Source: Acanthosepion esculentum (Eukaryota > Mollusca > Cephalopoda > Sepiida > Sepiidae). Taken from it: a DNA stretch of 64,000 bases. The DNA is taken from the NCBI GenBank assembly GCA_964036315.1, contig OZ038480.1, positions 11,879,305-11,943,304 on the forward strand, given 5' to 3'. Below the pieces are notes generated by a model that was given only the letters and a program-made list of their open reading frames with translations, was not told the origin of the DNA and ran no database searches. This document shows, in pieces, positions 32,992 to 44,559 of the stretch. A program made the position numbers and the translations under genes. Position 1 is the first letter of the stretch, and each line of letters opens with the position of its first letter.

Positions 32992-33420
32992 ATGAGTAAA
33001 GAAATAAAAGTAAAGCGGAAAATACCGACTGAAGCTGCAAAATACTTAAAAAAGAAAGCAAAAGCAAATGCAACCGACCAGATAGAGAAACGATGGCAAG
33101 ATAAACCGCTTCAGGGCCAATACTCTGTCCGTACGAAACAAGCTGACCCCGTACACATCGATGGCTACGTAGTGAAGGGTTAAAAGCTGAAAACAAAGAT
33201 TTTATTCTTGCTGCACATGACCAATTCATGCTAACTAGAAATTATCAAGCACACTTACTGAAAAATGGTGTTAGCCCAAAATGCAGATTCTGTGATAAAT
33301 GTCCAGAAACAATTGGCCATCTTGTATCAGGTTGCGCGCTATTGGCATCCACTGAATATAAATGAATTCTCAAATTATATGTGCAAAAAATTTTGATCAC
33401 CTGATATAAAACAATATTAA
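32992..33420 (+). pseudogene. LINE C-terminal fragment with zf-RVT-like finger (family L4), copy 1
   Basis: An open frame encodes EIKVKRKIPTEAAKYLKKKA and QYSVRTKQADPVH, then after a stop at 33,181 a shifted frame gives FILAAHDQFMLTRNYQAHLL, CRFCDKCPETIGHLVSGC and LASTEYK. The C-x2-C...H-x4-C finger with HLVSGC closes many LINE polyproteins. The frame is broken and the copy ends early. The same block lies at 34,050. Confidence 0.65.
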
Positions 33421-33600
33421 AATGACTATACAAAAGTTTTCAGCCAACTGACTTCGCAATAGCACCGTTATTTGCCTACATAGAGTGAAAATTCTTACAT
33501 ACAAATTCGAGATTTTTTCATTTCCTGATCACTACAATCTTAAACTGTTCAAGTCTAGGGTTAAACGTTATATAACCTTTTTATACATATAAACTGCCTC

Positions 33601-33830
33601 TTATTGTAACCCTCTACCTCGGGTGGCTCTCGGGACCTGTACAGGGTGAACCTCACTGTAAAAAAAAAAAGAAAAAAAAAAGAAAAGAAAAAAAGAGAGA
33701 TATTTTTTTACATCAAATTGTTTTGCGGTGATCCAAAAATGTAATAATCGGTTGGTGCAGGGACGGATGAATATGGCGCACGGGGTTCGAACCCCTCCCC
33801 ACTGAGTCCAAAAATGTCTCATGTGTCCTG
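33601..33830. repeat. A-rich run and tRNA-like B-box fragment
   Basis: A/AAAG run at 33,658-33,700. GGGGTTCGAACCCCTCC at about 33,782 is a B-box-like word on the + strand, but no A box is clear. Confidence 0.35.
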
Positions 33831-34049
33831 TCTTATTCTTAACGTATGCAAGAGGAAAACATTTTTACTTATTGACCAGGACCAAGATTTTATGAACACT
33901 TAGCAGCTACTGGAGATGTGCATTCACTGTTTCAATACATTTTAAGAATTTTAAATGAATGACAATCCCACATCCGCACAATATTACCTCGATTTTTTTT
34001 TGTTTTTATCACAATTTTTTGGCCGTTGTGATCTTCGACCATCTTCAGA

Positions 34050-34830
34050 TTGTCTTTTATTCTTGCTGCACAAGACCAATGCATGCTAACAAGAAATTAT
34101 CAAGCACACTTAATGAAAATGGTGCTAGGCCAAAATGCAGATTCTGTGATAAATTGGCCATCTTGTATCAGGTTGCGCGATATTGGCACCCACTGAATAT
34201 AAAACACGGCATAAAAAAGTTGGCCAATATCTGCACTGGAAAATCTGCAACTTTTACGGAAAGGAAACTGAAATAAATCGGCATGGACTCCACCCATACC
34301 CCGTTACGGAGATAGGACCTGAAACAATTTTATGGGACTACACAATACACACAAACAACAATCAAAGCCAACCGCCCAGACATTGTTATTAGAGACCGCA
34401 AACAAGGAAAAATTGCCTCCTTATTGATATGGCAGTCCCTGCAGACTACAATGTATTTTTGAAGATCTTCAAAAAGCTATCAAAATAAAAGGCCCTTGAA
34501 ATCGAAATCTCAAAAATGTGGCGCATGAGAACATTAACAATTCCAGTTGTAGTTGGAGTCCTCGGTGCGAATGGAAAAGATTCTAGTGGACTCATTGAAG
34601 GGATTCCTGGAAGCCCATGCCTTAAAGAAATACAAACAATTGTTCTCAAACCTTACGAAGGGCTTTGTCTATGTAAAGTATGTGCGATTTTTTTTCAACC
34701 TGCCCAGTGGAAAATGTCATGATGCCATTTCTGACCTTAGGTCTATGGACGGGACTCGAAAAGAAATGTGTACACACCAGAAATGAAAGGAAATGAAATA
34801 ATAATGATAATAATAATAACTTAAATAAAT
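34050..34830 (+). pseudogene. LINE C-terminal fragment (family L4), copy 2
   Basis: Frameshifted translation gives FILAAQDQCMLTRNYQAHL, CRFCDK with part of the finger deleted, HWKICNFYGKE, LWDYTIHTNN, LEIEISKMWRMRTLTIPVVV and GVLGANGKDSSGLIEGIPGS. The 3' end has an (AATAAT)n-like tail at 34,797-34,820. The copy spans the finger and the domain after it, with several frame changes. Confidence 0.65.
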
Positions 34831-36380
34831 AAGAGACGTTTTCCTGAAGTCACTTTAGAGGTTAGTTCTTGGATTTTTTGAAAGACAAAGAAAAACTTGG
34901 AGAAGTTTGTCAAAACTAACAATTGTGCCGTCAGTTAATTCTGTAATTTTTATTTGTTTGGACTTGGATTAATATTTTCTTTTTTTTATTTTTTATTTTT
35001 ATCTAAATGACAAATTTTTGTCGTCTCAGAACGATTCTTGTTAGGAGGAAGAGGACATTTAAATTAAAAATGCGATAGACATCTCAATGAGGAAGTGGGG
35101 AAGAGAGGGAAAAAATGACATGAAGGAACGGAATAAAAAAAAATATAATAAAATGAATGAAAAGAAATGCAAAACCCAAACCCAAAATAAGACGAGGAAA
35201 TGAATGAAGGATGGAATGAATGAATGAATAGTTGAACGAATGAGACGAGGAGAAAGAATGAAACATAAACGAAATCTTGAGAATATTTGGGCAGAATAAA
35301 CCAAGATAAACAAAGAAATAATCCTTCAATCGAAGAAGCAAAAAATATCAATGAAAATAAATAAATAAATAAACGAAAAGCCCCCACCTTGCAAAATAAG
35401 AAAAAAAAAAAAAAAAGCTGCTTACCGCAAAAAATCGAAAAAACATGAAAAGGAAAATGACAAAAATAACCATAAATGTAGTAATAATATTTGTAATGTG
35501 TAAATTAAAGAGAAATTCTTTCATGGGGCGTTCATTGCCCTTCACAACTTCCTGTCTTTTTTTTTTTTAATAAGCTTTACTACTTTACAGTCCTTTTTCT
35601 GTTACTTATTCACTGAAACTTTTTAACTAGGTTACTGCTTATGTTATCTTTAATATGTCCTGTGATAATTAAATTTACCAAGCCATCTTTCCTCAATATG
35701 TGCCCCCCCACTAAAAAATTTCAAACGAACTTTGGTCGCCGAGGAGCAGGTGCTAACAAGTGAGTGACGCAAACAATTACGACTGTAGTGAGGTTTATAA
35801 TCTTGGGCCAGATAATCTTGGGCCAGATAATCTTGGGCCAGATAGGTAACAATAGGTTATAAACTGGTCACAACGCTAACTTATCGATCAATGGACGCAG
35901 ACTGTCGCCTGTATCGAAACGGCTAATTTCAATATTACTATTACACTGGGGAACACGTATGTTATTGAATGATATCTGTCGCTTGATTCTAGGTAATTTG
36001 TATACCAGTCTATATTTCTGAGATGAGGTATTATGTACATTATTTACATTATTCGGACTATTGTCCTCATCTTTGTCGCCATGTTTATCACAACGTTTCG
36101 GCCTTTCAGTATCTGTCTATATTTCTGAGATGAGGTATTATGTACATTATTTTTTGTAACTTTCTCATCTGATGAAGAAGAGTTTAAAAAATGTTTATCA
36201 TTAAAAATAAAAAAATCCCCTATGAGGTTAATGATCAAAATGATCTCATCCTATAAAATACCAAAGAAACTCAGAATATAAATTTAAAAAAGCTGTTTAA
36301 ATGTTTTACTTCCTCCTTATAATTCCCAATGTATGACGCTACCTAAGATCATTTTTTTGCCACCTGGCTAGAGAGCCACC
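34830..36380. other. No intact gene; LINE and repeat debris
   Basis: 35,060-35,400 is purine-rich with GAATGAATGAATGA runs. 35,520-35,720 is a decayed minus-strand RTE-like tail. 35,805-35,845 has the 15-bp unit AATCTTGGGCCAGAT three times. 36,000-36,175 carries two partial minus-strand copies of the S4 body (TTTCTGAGATGAGGTATTAT). Confidence 0.55.
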
Positions 36381-37210
36381 CTAGGTAGAAAGTTACTGTC
36401 AAAATGGAGATATCAAAATCATTGGAATTACATAAATTTAGCTATTTTTCTTTTATAAATACTCCCTCTCTATATAGATGCTCTGTTTTTATGTTTTGTT
36501 CTGATAACTACCGCGCATTGCCAGGTAACCTTGCTAAGAAAACAGTTAATACATTTTTGGGTTGTAGCATAATACCAAATAGAAAATTTACAAGAGTTAA
36601 AATTGTTCTCTTTCATGCCACAATAACTACTTTTTCGAAAGGCCGCTGAAGTGTTTCGAAGGTAATTGGGAGGCTCATTGGCCGAAATCTTTGATAACAA
36701 CTTCGTGAATATGATGAGGATATTCTCCGGTTAATTTACCAAGCCCATGATAAAGCCGAGCTTAAGTTGCTAGCTGAGGTTGTAGAAAGCGCAGAGCCGA
36801 TGGAAAAGTCAGGGGTTTTCACTCATAATTTATTATTGGGGTACAAAGTGTCCAATGTACAGAACGCTTTTGACCCATTCATTTTCGCAAGATTGCACCA
36901 AACGCGGTCGACGTTTTATCCCAGTGGAATTTTCTTCAGGAGAGATATTCGCTGACTTGACACCGGTAGATAACACCGGAACTTATCAGAGATACGTTTG
37001 TTCTCTTTTCTCACGTGTGTTAACTTACTTGCACGAGATTTGGGTCTGCGTTTCCCGTAAGGTTCTCTTGAGGCTGGATGGAGCTTTTCTCGATTATCCA
37101 AGGATTCCGTAAGAGAAGGCAGTTGTTTTTTATCGTTCAACGTAGACACTGGCTGTGCGAAAGCAAAGAAAACTATTTCAGTCTTTGTGTAAACCAAAAT
37201 CCTTAAAAAG
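36380..37210. other. Open frames without recognised product
   Basis: Open frames at 36,404-36,649, 36,767-36,955 and 36,855-37,112 (+) are short and overlap in different frames. Base composition is less AT-rich than the flanks, so this may be an old coding relic, but I recognise no family. Confidence 0.35.
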
Positions 37211-37227
37211 AGTTCAAAAAGTAGCAT

Positions 37228-37410
37228 TTTATCTATCTATCTATCTGTCTATCTCTCTCTCTCTCTCTCTCTCTCCACACATAAAAGTGAACATTGAAGT
37301 CAACATTCAGAGGCGACAGGCACTTTTATGCTAGACGCAATCGTGAGGCCTTTTCACATTTATATTTACATACACTCTATCTCTGATATTGAGCACTTTA
37401 TCCCATAAAA

Positions 37411-37474
<64 letters not shown>
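37228..37474. repeat. (ATCT)n/(CT)n, decayed hammerhead-associated repeat, then (CA)n
   Basis: Microsatellite at 37,228-37,275. At 37,298-37,345 (minus strand) GGC, CTCACGA, stem and AAAAG, then GTCGCC: a decayed copy of the Penelope-associated hammerhead with helix I pairing kept. A (CA)n run lies at 37,412-37,474. Confidence 0.7.
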
Positions 37475-37477
<3 letters not shown>

Positions 37478-38035
37478 GCGATTGGTAAATTGTCGCTATT
37501 TTATATTTTTAATTTCGCGTATGCGCATTATTGTTTTTTGATTTTGTCGGCTGCACAGTATAGGAGGGTCAAATGAGCACTGTCTGTGAGAAAAAGAACA
37601 CCATGATGTATTTAAAGACGCGATAAAAGAACTCCAGAATGTGTTGGTGAGGGCCTCAGACTCAACACGGGGGCCTACATCAAGTGCCTTGAGGAGGTAG
37701 TGCGGCCCTGGGTCAAGAGTGTGGCTGCGGGAAGATGCTATGTCTGGCAACAGGACACTGTACCATGCCACTCAAGCAGGAGAATCCAATCATGCCGTAA
37801 AACAATTTCTGCGATCATATCACCCCTTACATCTTGACACCTAACTCCCCAGACTGCAACCCAGTTGATTATTATGTGTGGGGTGCAGTTGAGCAAGAGG
37901 TCAACAAAACTCCTTGTAACGCCAAAGATAAACTGAAGGCAAGGATTATGGAAGCATTCACCAACTTAAACAAGTAGACCTTCCAGAAGAGTTGCAGGAG
38001 ATTCCGAAGTCTGTGGAGTCGAGATTCTGAAAAGT
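37474..38035 (+). pseudogene. mariner-like transposase, internally deleted, copy 1
   Basis: Starts with CAGTGCGATTGGTAAATTG, a mariner-type inverted end, directly after (CA)n. A short N-terminal start (MSTVCEKKNTMMYLKTR) joins directly to RLNTGAYIKCLEEV, VWQQDTVPCHSSRR (second catalytic Asp) and, after a frameshift, PNSPDCNPVDYYVWGAVE (third catalytic Asp) and a C-terminal tail. The middle of the protein is deleted. DxPCH and PDCNPxDYYVW are mariner signatures. Confidence 0.75.
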
Positions 38036-38052
38036 GAACATGGAAGTCATCA

Positions 38053-38099
38053 CTTAGAAGCGACAGACTGTTTCATGCTAAACGCAATCATCAGGACGA
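38053..38099 (-). ncRNA. Hammerhead-like motif, Penelope-associated family (core intact)
   Basis: Minus strand: CTGATGA (38,088-38,094), stem, GAAAC, AGT, CTGTC, then GCTTC. All core words are consensus; helix I has lost pairing because the 5' flank (CGTC) differs. It interrupts the mariner region. Confidence 0.5.
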
Positions 38100-38124
38100 T
38101 TTTTATTATTTCATATATATATTT

Positions 38125-38125
38125 C

Positions 38126-38194
<69 letters not shown>
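38125..38194. repeat. (TA)n microsatellite
   Basis: Pure TA tract between the two mariner fragments. Confidence 0.95.
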
Positions 38195-38197
<3 letters not shown>

Positions 38198-38199
38198 AG

Positions 38200-38560
38200 A
38201 GAGAGAGAATTTGGAAACGGTATGCTGTAATGCATTTGCGCCGGAAAATGCAACACGAACATTTCAGTGTTTGGGTGTCAATCTGAGAACAGTTCAGAGG
38301 ATACAGAAAGAGTTGGATGAGTCTAATGGTGATTACGAAGGTGTTTGGAGTGATCACTAGTGATGGTGATGTTATGCCTTCATTCAACTTCCCACAGGTT
38401 CTCAGATTCAACACGAAGGCCTACATCAAGTGCCTTGAGGAAGCAGCGCTGTCTTGGGTCAAGAGGATGGCTGTTGGAAGAACCTGTGTCTGGCAACAGC
38501 ACCAGGCCACACAAGTAGGAGTCAAGGCTGTCATTAGAAGAGAAAGAATCATTATGCAAC
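38200..38560 (+). pseudogene. mariner-like transposase, copy 2
   Basis: NLRTVQRIQKELDESNGDYE is the DNA-binding end. It then jumps to VFGVITSDGDVMPSFNFPQV, NTKAYIKCLEEAALSWVKRM and VWQQHQAT, where the second catalytic Asp (QQD) has become His. No PDxNPxD motif follows. Same family as copy 1 but missing a different internal part. Confidence 0.7.
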
Positions 38561-38774
38561 AGCGATTAAAAAAATCCTCGTTATATTATTTGTTTTGCAT
38601 ACGTGACATACTTAATTTAATGAATTTTCATTAACATTACATAATTTATTTCTTTTTCCTTAAAATCAATTCCGTTATATTTCACTCACCATTAGCTTAT
38701 TTTGTTTACTATAAAAAAAAGTGTAAATACACGTAAAACCTGATTTCAGTTCCTTTATTTTAATCTAAATATAA

Positions 38775-38856
38775 CCCCTCATATCCGGACTTTGTAACCA
38801 ATTCCTCATATCCGGAAGGCCTTCTTAGTCCGGTTGTCAGGGATTCTACTGTAAAT
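38775..38856. repeat. pogo/Tigger-like terminal repeat fragment
   Basis: On the minus strand CAGTAGAATCCCTGACAACC is followed by GGACTAAG and two TCCGGATATGAGG words. CAGTAGAATCCC plus repeated CCGGAT words is typical of pogo/Tigger ends. No partner end or transposase is seen. Confidence 0.45.
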
Positions 38857-38859
38857 CAA

Positions 38860-39375
38860 AAAGGCGTTGTTTTTGCTACATCCTGTATAACATAAACCAC
38901 ACCATTTTAAATTTCTCATATTTTTTATCGATAATACATACTCTGCTATTGCAGGCTGCAAATTTTATTGGCCCTTTACAATCAAAACAAAGCGATTCGC
39001 TATGAATCTAGAGTTTCAATCTAGATGCTAATATTTTAAAATGTTTTTAAACTGTAGAGTAATTTTTGTCTCGTTATGCTAAAACCAATTTCATAGTCAT
39101 ATCACGTTCCTTTCAAACTTCAAACTTTTAACAATACAAAAGCTGTATTGGCTGTTTCGGGATTTTTTTACCTTCTTTCCTTGAAATGGTGATTAAAACT
39201 CGTCAAAAAATAGCATCTTATTTCGGCAAGTTACTTTATAAATACTGACCAGATAACAAACTGAGGATCTCTTCTTTGCATGATACTTTTACCTACGATG
39301 AAATCGGGCCTCTTCCATATTTCTGAGTGTATTCCAAATCTGACGCTTGGTGTTATTTCTTACTAAATTTCCTAG
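38860..39375. other. No recognised gene
   Basis: AT-rich sequence without supported features. Confidence 0.5.
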
Positions 39376-39379
39376 TTTA

Positions 39380-39412
39380 CGAGGGTCGTTCAAAAAGTTC
39401 CAAACCTCACCC
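39380..39412 (+). repeat. mariner terminal inverted repeat, single end
   Basis: CGAGGGTCGTTCAAAAAGTT directly after TA matches the usual mariner end. No matching right end or transposase is found nearby. Confidence 0.5.
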
Positions 39413-39539
39413 AAAAAGAAGAACCATGACTGAACATTTTTGTTGTGGCAACACACTACCACATCTATTTTGGTGTCATGTTTTCCGCCATGTTAGAAAA
39501 TACTTGAAATTAGATCTTGAAATTATCGTACTTGCTTCG

Positions 39540-39775
39540 TTTTGATATCCTCCAATTTATAGTTCATATCTTTGGACTGTTCCTCTTGCCATGCACTCTG
39601 TCTTCTTACAGTTGATGTTTAGTCCTTTTTTCTCGCTTTCTTTTACTACACCTTCTATGGAAGTTTCCTTTCTGTGACTGCTAGCAACACTGTGTCATCT
39701 GTATAACTTATGTTGTAACGTTTACCCGTACTACAAATATTTTCACCAATGTTTAACTGTTAGATGGTATTTTGG
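39540..39775 (-). pseudogene. RTE-like reverse transcriptase fragment
   Basis: The minus strand gives YNISYTDDTVLLAVTE, the reverse-transcriptase YxDD box in an RTE-like context, then KKARKKDLTSTVRRQ. Frames are broken on both sides and the rest of the protein is missing here. Confidence 0.6.
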
Positions 39776-39784
39776 GGTTGATTT

Positions 39785-41670
39785 TCTTTCTTCAGTTTAT
39801 TTTGGTTTATTTTAATTTATGGCACATCAACCTCAATTGGCTATTTAATGCCGACATTTTTAGGATAGATTCGTATGAATAGAATATGTATTCTTTGGTT
39901 TAGATTGGTTTGGTTTATTTTGTTTTACGGCATATCAACCTCAATGGGTTCTATAATGCCGACAACATTTTTAGGATAGATTCGTATGAATACAATATGT
40001 ATTTTTTGGTTTAGTTTGGGTTGGTTTATTTTGTTTTACGGCATATCAACATCTATGGGTTATTTAATGCCGACAGCATTTTTAGGATAGATTCGTATGA
40101 ATAGAATATGTATTATTTGGATTAGATTGGTTTGATTTATTTTGTTTTACGGCATATCAACCTCAATGGGTTATATAATGCCGACAACATTTTTAGGATG
40201 GATTCGTATAAATAGAATATGTATTTTTTTGGTTTATGTTGAGTCTTGACTCATTGTTGAATCTCGACTAATGCATGGAATAATAATGCAACTCAAAATG
40301 TACTTAGAACAAGAATGTATTATAACAAGAAAGTGTACACAATATTTACATCTAGTATTTTTGTATATTTCTGGGAAGACGTTCCTGGAGAATGTGTTGA
40401 CTAAGTCGCAGTCGGGCAGAGTCTCTAGCTGGATCTCTGTATTCGCTCCCTCGTCTTCCGGTACCAACCATTATTTATATAGTCGGTAGTCACCTATGCA
40501 GATTAGGTGGATCCTACCACAACAGTTTAGTTTGGTTTAGTTTATTTTGTTTTACGGCATATCTATGGGTTATATAATGCCGACAACATTTTTAGGATAG
40601 ATTCGTATGAATACAATATGTATTCTTTGGTTGAGATTGGTTTGGTTTATTTTGTTTTACGGCATATCAACCTCAATGGGTTATTTAATGCCGACAACAT
40701 TTTTAGGATAGATTCGTATGAATACAATATGTATTCTTTGGTTTAGATTGGTTTGGTTTATTTTGTTTTACGGCATATCAACCTCAATGGGTTATATAAT
40801 GCCGACAACATTTTTAGGATAGATTCGTATGAATAGAATATGTATTCTTTGGTTGAGATTGGTTTGGTTTATTTTGTTTTACGGCATATCAACCTCAATG
40901 GGTTATTTAATGCCGACAACATTTTTAGGATAGATTCGTATGAATAGAATATGTATTCTTTGGTTGAGATTGGTTTGGTTTATTTTGTTTTACGGCATAT
41001 CAACCTCAATGGGTTATATAATGCCGACAACATTTTTAGGATAGATTGGTATGAATAGAATATGTATTTTTTGGTTTAGTTTGGTTTGGTTTATTTTGTT
41101 TTACGGCATATCAACCTCAATTGGTTATTTAATGCCGACAACATTTTTAGGATAGATTCGTATGAATAGAATATGTATTCCTTGGATTAGATTGGTTTGG
41201 TTTATTTTGTTTTACGGCATATCAACCTCAATGGGTTATATAATGCCGACAACATTTTTAGGATAGATTCGTAAGAATAGAATATGTATTCTTTAGTTTA
41301 GATTAGTTTGGTTTATTCTGTTTTACGGCATATCAAACTCAATGGTTTATTTAATGCTGATAAAAAATTTTTTATTACTGGTAATATTTTGTTTTGTCAA
41401 AAATCTGTTTCTGGTAATATTTTTCCTTCAAAATTGTATTGCTGGTAATAATTAAAAAAAAAAGTATTGATTGTAATAGTTAACTACTTGCTCATATCTG
41501 GGACCCTAACAGGTGCTACCGCCCCGGGTCAGGGTGGACCTGGGAACACCAGCAATTAAGAGGTGGTTTCACGCTCCTCAAAACCTCCTGATCAGAAGCC
41601 TTGCTGCTGGACGTAGTTTATCGTCTTACCGAGGACGTGGATGTAGTTTATCGTCTTACCCGGGACGTTC
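39785..41670 (+). repeat. Dispersed family D, copy 3, expanded by a 111-bp minisatellite
   Basis: About twelve units of 111 bp (TGTTTTACGG at 39,921, 40,032, 40,143, 40,549, 40,653, 40,764, 40,875, 40,986, 41,097, 41,209, 41,319), then CTGGTAATA units (41,380-41,450) and the GGTGCTACCGCC / GGACCTGGGAACACC end. The unit is the family D start region, so its 5' part was amplified in place. A solo LTR splits the array at 40,237. Confidence 0.85.
40237..40524. mobile_element. Solo LTR with 5-bp target-site duplication
   Basis: A 288-bp insert begins TGTTGAGTCTTG and ends CTACCACAACA, giving TGTTG...CAACA ends. GTTTA at 40,232-40,236 and 40,525-40,529 is the target duplication. A TATTTATATAG word at about 40,470 could be a TATA box on the + strand. 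It has no internal coding region, as expected after recombination between two LTRs. A 5-bp duplication fits Ty3/gypsy, BEL or copia types; I cannot choose. Confidence 0.8.
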
Positions 41671-41839
41671 TTTCTTCGGATATGTCTCCCAATGAGTTTG
41701 CTTTCAGACGTCTTATCATATTTTCTCATTTATCATTGCCTATTTGAATGTTTGTTTTTCTCCACAACATTTCGCCTAGATTTTCCATTTATTTGATGTC
41801 TTCATTTTCAGGTTTACCATTTACCATTTTTTTTATCGA

Positions 41840-42690
41840 TATAATTGTCTTCAGTATCATGAATGGATGGAAAGTTTTAATTTCAACTGACAAGTTTATC
41901 ACGAAGATAGTTCATGTCGTTGACAAAACTAACCTTGCCGTTTGTCTCGAAAAGGACCTCCAATCGGTTGTAGACTGGGCTAGGAATTGGCTGGTTAACT
42001 TTAACGCCTCAAAAACAAAACTGCTCTCCATTACTCATCACAGAGGCCTCCCTGCCCCCCATTAGAATGTCTGACGCTCAATTTCTCAAGAGTTCCTCTT
42101 TTCGACTACTTGGTTTCACATTGACTGCTGACCTGAGATGGAACGAATACATTGAGGCAATAGCTTCGCCCACCGCTAGGAAAGTCGGCTCCCTGTGCCG
42201 AGCCAGGAAACTTTTCTCGCCAGAGTCGATCCTTCAACTCTACAAATCAACCATTCGCCCTTGCATGGAGTACTGCTGCCATATATGGTCCCGTGCCCCT
42301 TCTGCTTGTCTCAAGGTCCTTGATAAAATCCAAAGACGGATATGCAATGTAAGTGACCCTGATCTGGCATCTCGTCTGAAGTCGCTCTCTCACAGACGTG
42401 CCATCGCCTCCCTCTGTCTTTTTTACAAATACTTTCACGGTAACTGCTCCGATGAGCTGCTTTCGCTGGTTCCTAGACTTCATGAATTTAAGCGTTCTAC
42501 TAGGCTAGCATCTCGTTCACACCCTTTCACTGTCGAAACTGTTAAATGTAGACATCTCTTCTACTCCAATAGCTTCATGTCTCGCACCTCTCGCCTGTGG
42601 AACTCCCTCCCCTTTTCTTGTTTCCCTGATAGCTATAATCTCCAACTATTCAAATGTAATGTCAATCGACGTCTCTAGATGCTTTGATCT
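41840..42690 (+). pseudogene. jockey/CR1-like LINE, C-terminal end of ORF2
   Basis: First frame: NLAVCLEKDLQSVVDWARNW, LVNFNASKTKLLSITHHR, stop at 42,063. After a one-base shift: SSSFRLLGFTLTADLRWNEY, IARKVGSLCRARKLF-type text, QLYKSTIRPCMEYCCHIWS, LDKIQRRICN, LSHRRAIASLCLFYKYFHGN and LWNSLPFSCFPDSYNLQLFK, stop at 42,676. These blocks follow the YADD box in jockey/CR1-type LINEs. One frameshift disables it; the 3' UTR follows to about 42,800 with AATAAA near 42,790. Confidence 0.8.
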
Positions 42691-42809
42691 ATCCCCTATC
42701 CTTCTCTTCATCCTTTCCTCTATCACTCCTATTTGGTCTCACTCCAATTCTCTGTAACCCCTTGCGTGCTAGTGGCTTCCCGCCTTGCTTAATAAAAAAC
42801 ATGTTGTAT

Positions 42810-43600
42810 CGAAAGTAGCCAACCCATCTGAAGATATCGAACTCGCAATTAAGAATTCATTTTAGCTTTGCCATCTTTTGCTTCAGTGTAGATAAAGAGA
42901 GCATTGTGAGCAGAGCATTTACTCCTCTTCTATCTTCCGTTTAAAACTCGCAAAGTTTCATTAACAAATGTCCGATCTTTATCAATGGACAAAAGAATTT
43001 AATTTGAGGTGTTTGAAACGCCTGGTCTTTTGCTAATGCCAAAGGCCGTTGCCTCGCACCAAGTCACTTCAGACTTTCAAAGCCGCTGACCACTTGTGGT
43101 GGACCAAAGTGATAAGAGACTCGGATATCATTTACCTATCGGCTACATTTATCAGCGGGCTGTCTCATCATGCAACGATCATTTGGAGTTCATCGATGCA
43201 GTGTCATCAAATCGATTTCCAGTTGCATTGCGATCGATAAACAACGATTGAGATATGAACGTCGGTGGCAAATAATCGAAAGTGCATCTTCAACTCAGAA
43301 AAATGACTGCACAATCATTCACGTGATAGCAGTCAGGATATTGAGTTGAATTACAAATAATTTTCATTTTTGTTTATCAAGAACAATTATATTTTATTCA
43401 ATTATTGACCATCATTTGCAATGGCTTTGTTGCCATTTGTCAGCGAGAAGAAAAAGGAACAAGATGGAAAAACGGCGCTGTAGATACTTGGAAGGATCCA
43501 TAAATCCGTATCCTAACACGTACTTATTAGGTGAATATTAAATTGCAAATTTACAGGGTGTATTGTTTGATTTATGATTTTGATTTATTATTACAATATA
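42810..43600. other. No recognised gene
   Basis: Mixed sequence with no convincing coding or RNA signal. A run of S3-like tail begins at about 43,690. Confidence 0.5.
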
Positions 43601-43634
43601 TCCTTTTACATCATTGAGCTATCAACGTAGACCA

Positions 43635-43636
<2 letters not shown>

Positions 43637-43670
<34 letters not shown>
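43637..43670. repeat. (ATAG)n microsatellite
   Basis: Eight or so tetranucleotide units just before a SINE. Confidence 0.9.
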
Positions 43671-43689
43671 TGAAATGGACAAAGTCCGA

Positions 43690-44078
43690 CAATTATTTTA
43701 AGACATTTTTATGTTTATATATTCTTTTTATAGATACAAATATTTAAGTAAATGCTCCGTTTTTTTTATAATAAACAATATTAATAACATTTACCGGCTT
43801 GAATGTCCGAGAAATTTTCATAGAAAATATTCGTTCTCCGACAGGAATCGAACCTGTATCCTATACGGAACCGTCATTTACCCAGACGATGTACGTGAGA
43901 GATTCATGGAAGTCTGAAGTTTAAAAGCAGTAAAAATCGACCTTGCCAATCGAACGATTCTCCGTGGCTCGATCGGTTAAGGCACGTCAGGCTAAATGAA
44001 AAATTAAAAAAACAGTATTTACTTAAATATTTGTATCTATAAAAAAATGTATAAACATAAAAATGTCTTAAAATAGAT
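43690..44078. repeat. SINE S3 copy 2 in an inverted repeat
   Basis: 43,690-43,900 is a minus-strand S3 copy with B box GGTTCGATTCC at about 43,845. 44,008-44,075 is an inverted copy of its tail, giving arms of about 66 bp. Between them, 43,960-43,998 is another tRNA-like A-box word, GTGGCTCGATCGGTTAAGG. Confidence 0.65.
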
Positions 44079-44079
44079 A

Positions 44080-44196
44080 GATAGATAATGTACAGATTGA
44101 AATAGTTCGATCGATCAATCGATAAATAGATAGATAAATATATAGATATATATGAACAGGATGTGGTAAATAGATATATAAGTACGAACAGACTGT

Positions 44197-44254
<58 letters not shown>

Positions 44255-44333
44255 GTACAAATTGAAATAGATCGATCGATACATGGATAGATAGATACGA
44301 ACAGTCTGTGATAGATTAATAGATATATATATG

Positions 44334-44367
<34 letters not shown>

Positions 44368-44504
44368 TAGATAGATAGATAGATATGAACATGATGTGGT
44401 AAATAGAAAGATACGAACAGACTGATAGATCGATCGATAGATAGATAGATAGTGTACAAATTGAAATAAATCGATAGATGGATAGATAGATACGAACAGA
44501 TTGC

Positions 44505-44543
<39 letters not shown>

Positions 44544-44553
44544 TGACCGATCA
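44080..44553. repeat. (GATA)n array with interspersed longer unit
   Basis: Long GATA runs alternate with TGTACA-ATTGAAATA-ATCGAT and GATA-GAACAG-CTG-GATAGA blocks repeated about three times. Minus-strand open frame reading Ser-Ile-Tyr-Leu is an artefact. Confidence 0.9.
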
Positions 44554-44559
44554 AAATTT

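Noticed and set aside
36404..37112. A possible host exon
   Set aside because: Short overlapping frames, no splice-site support I trust, and no recognised domain. Left as unknown.
43904..44554. A 216-residue minus-strand frame rich in Ser-Ile-Tyr-Leu
   Set aside because: It is a GATA-type microsatellite translation.
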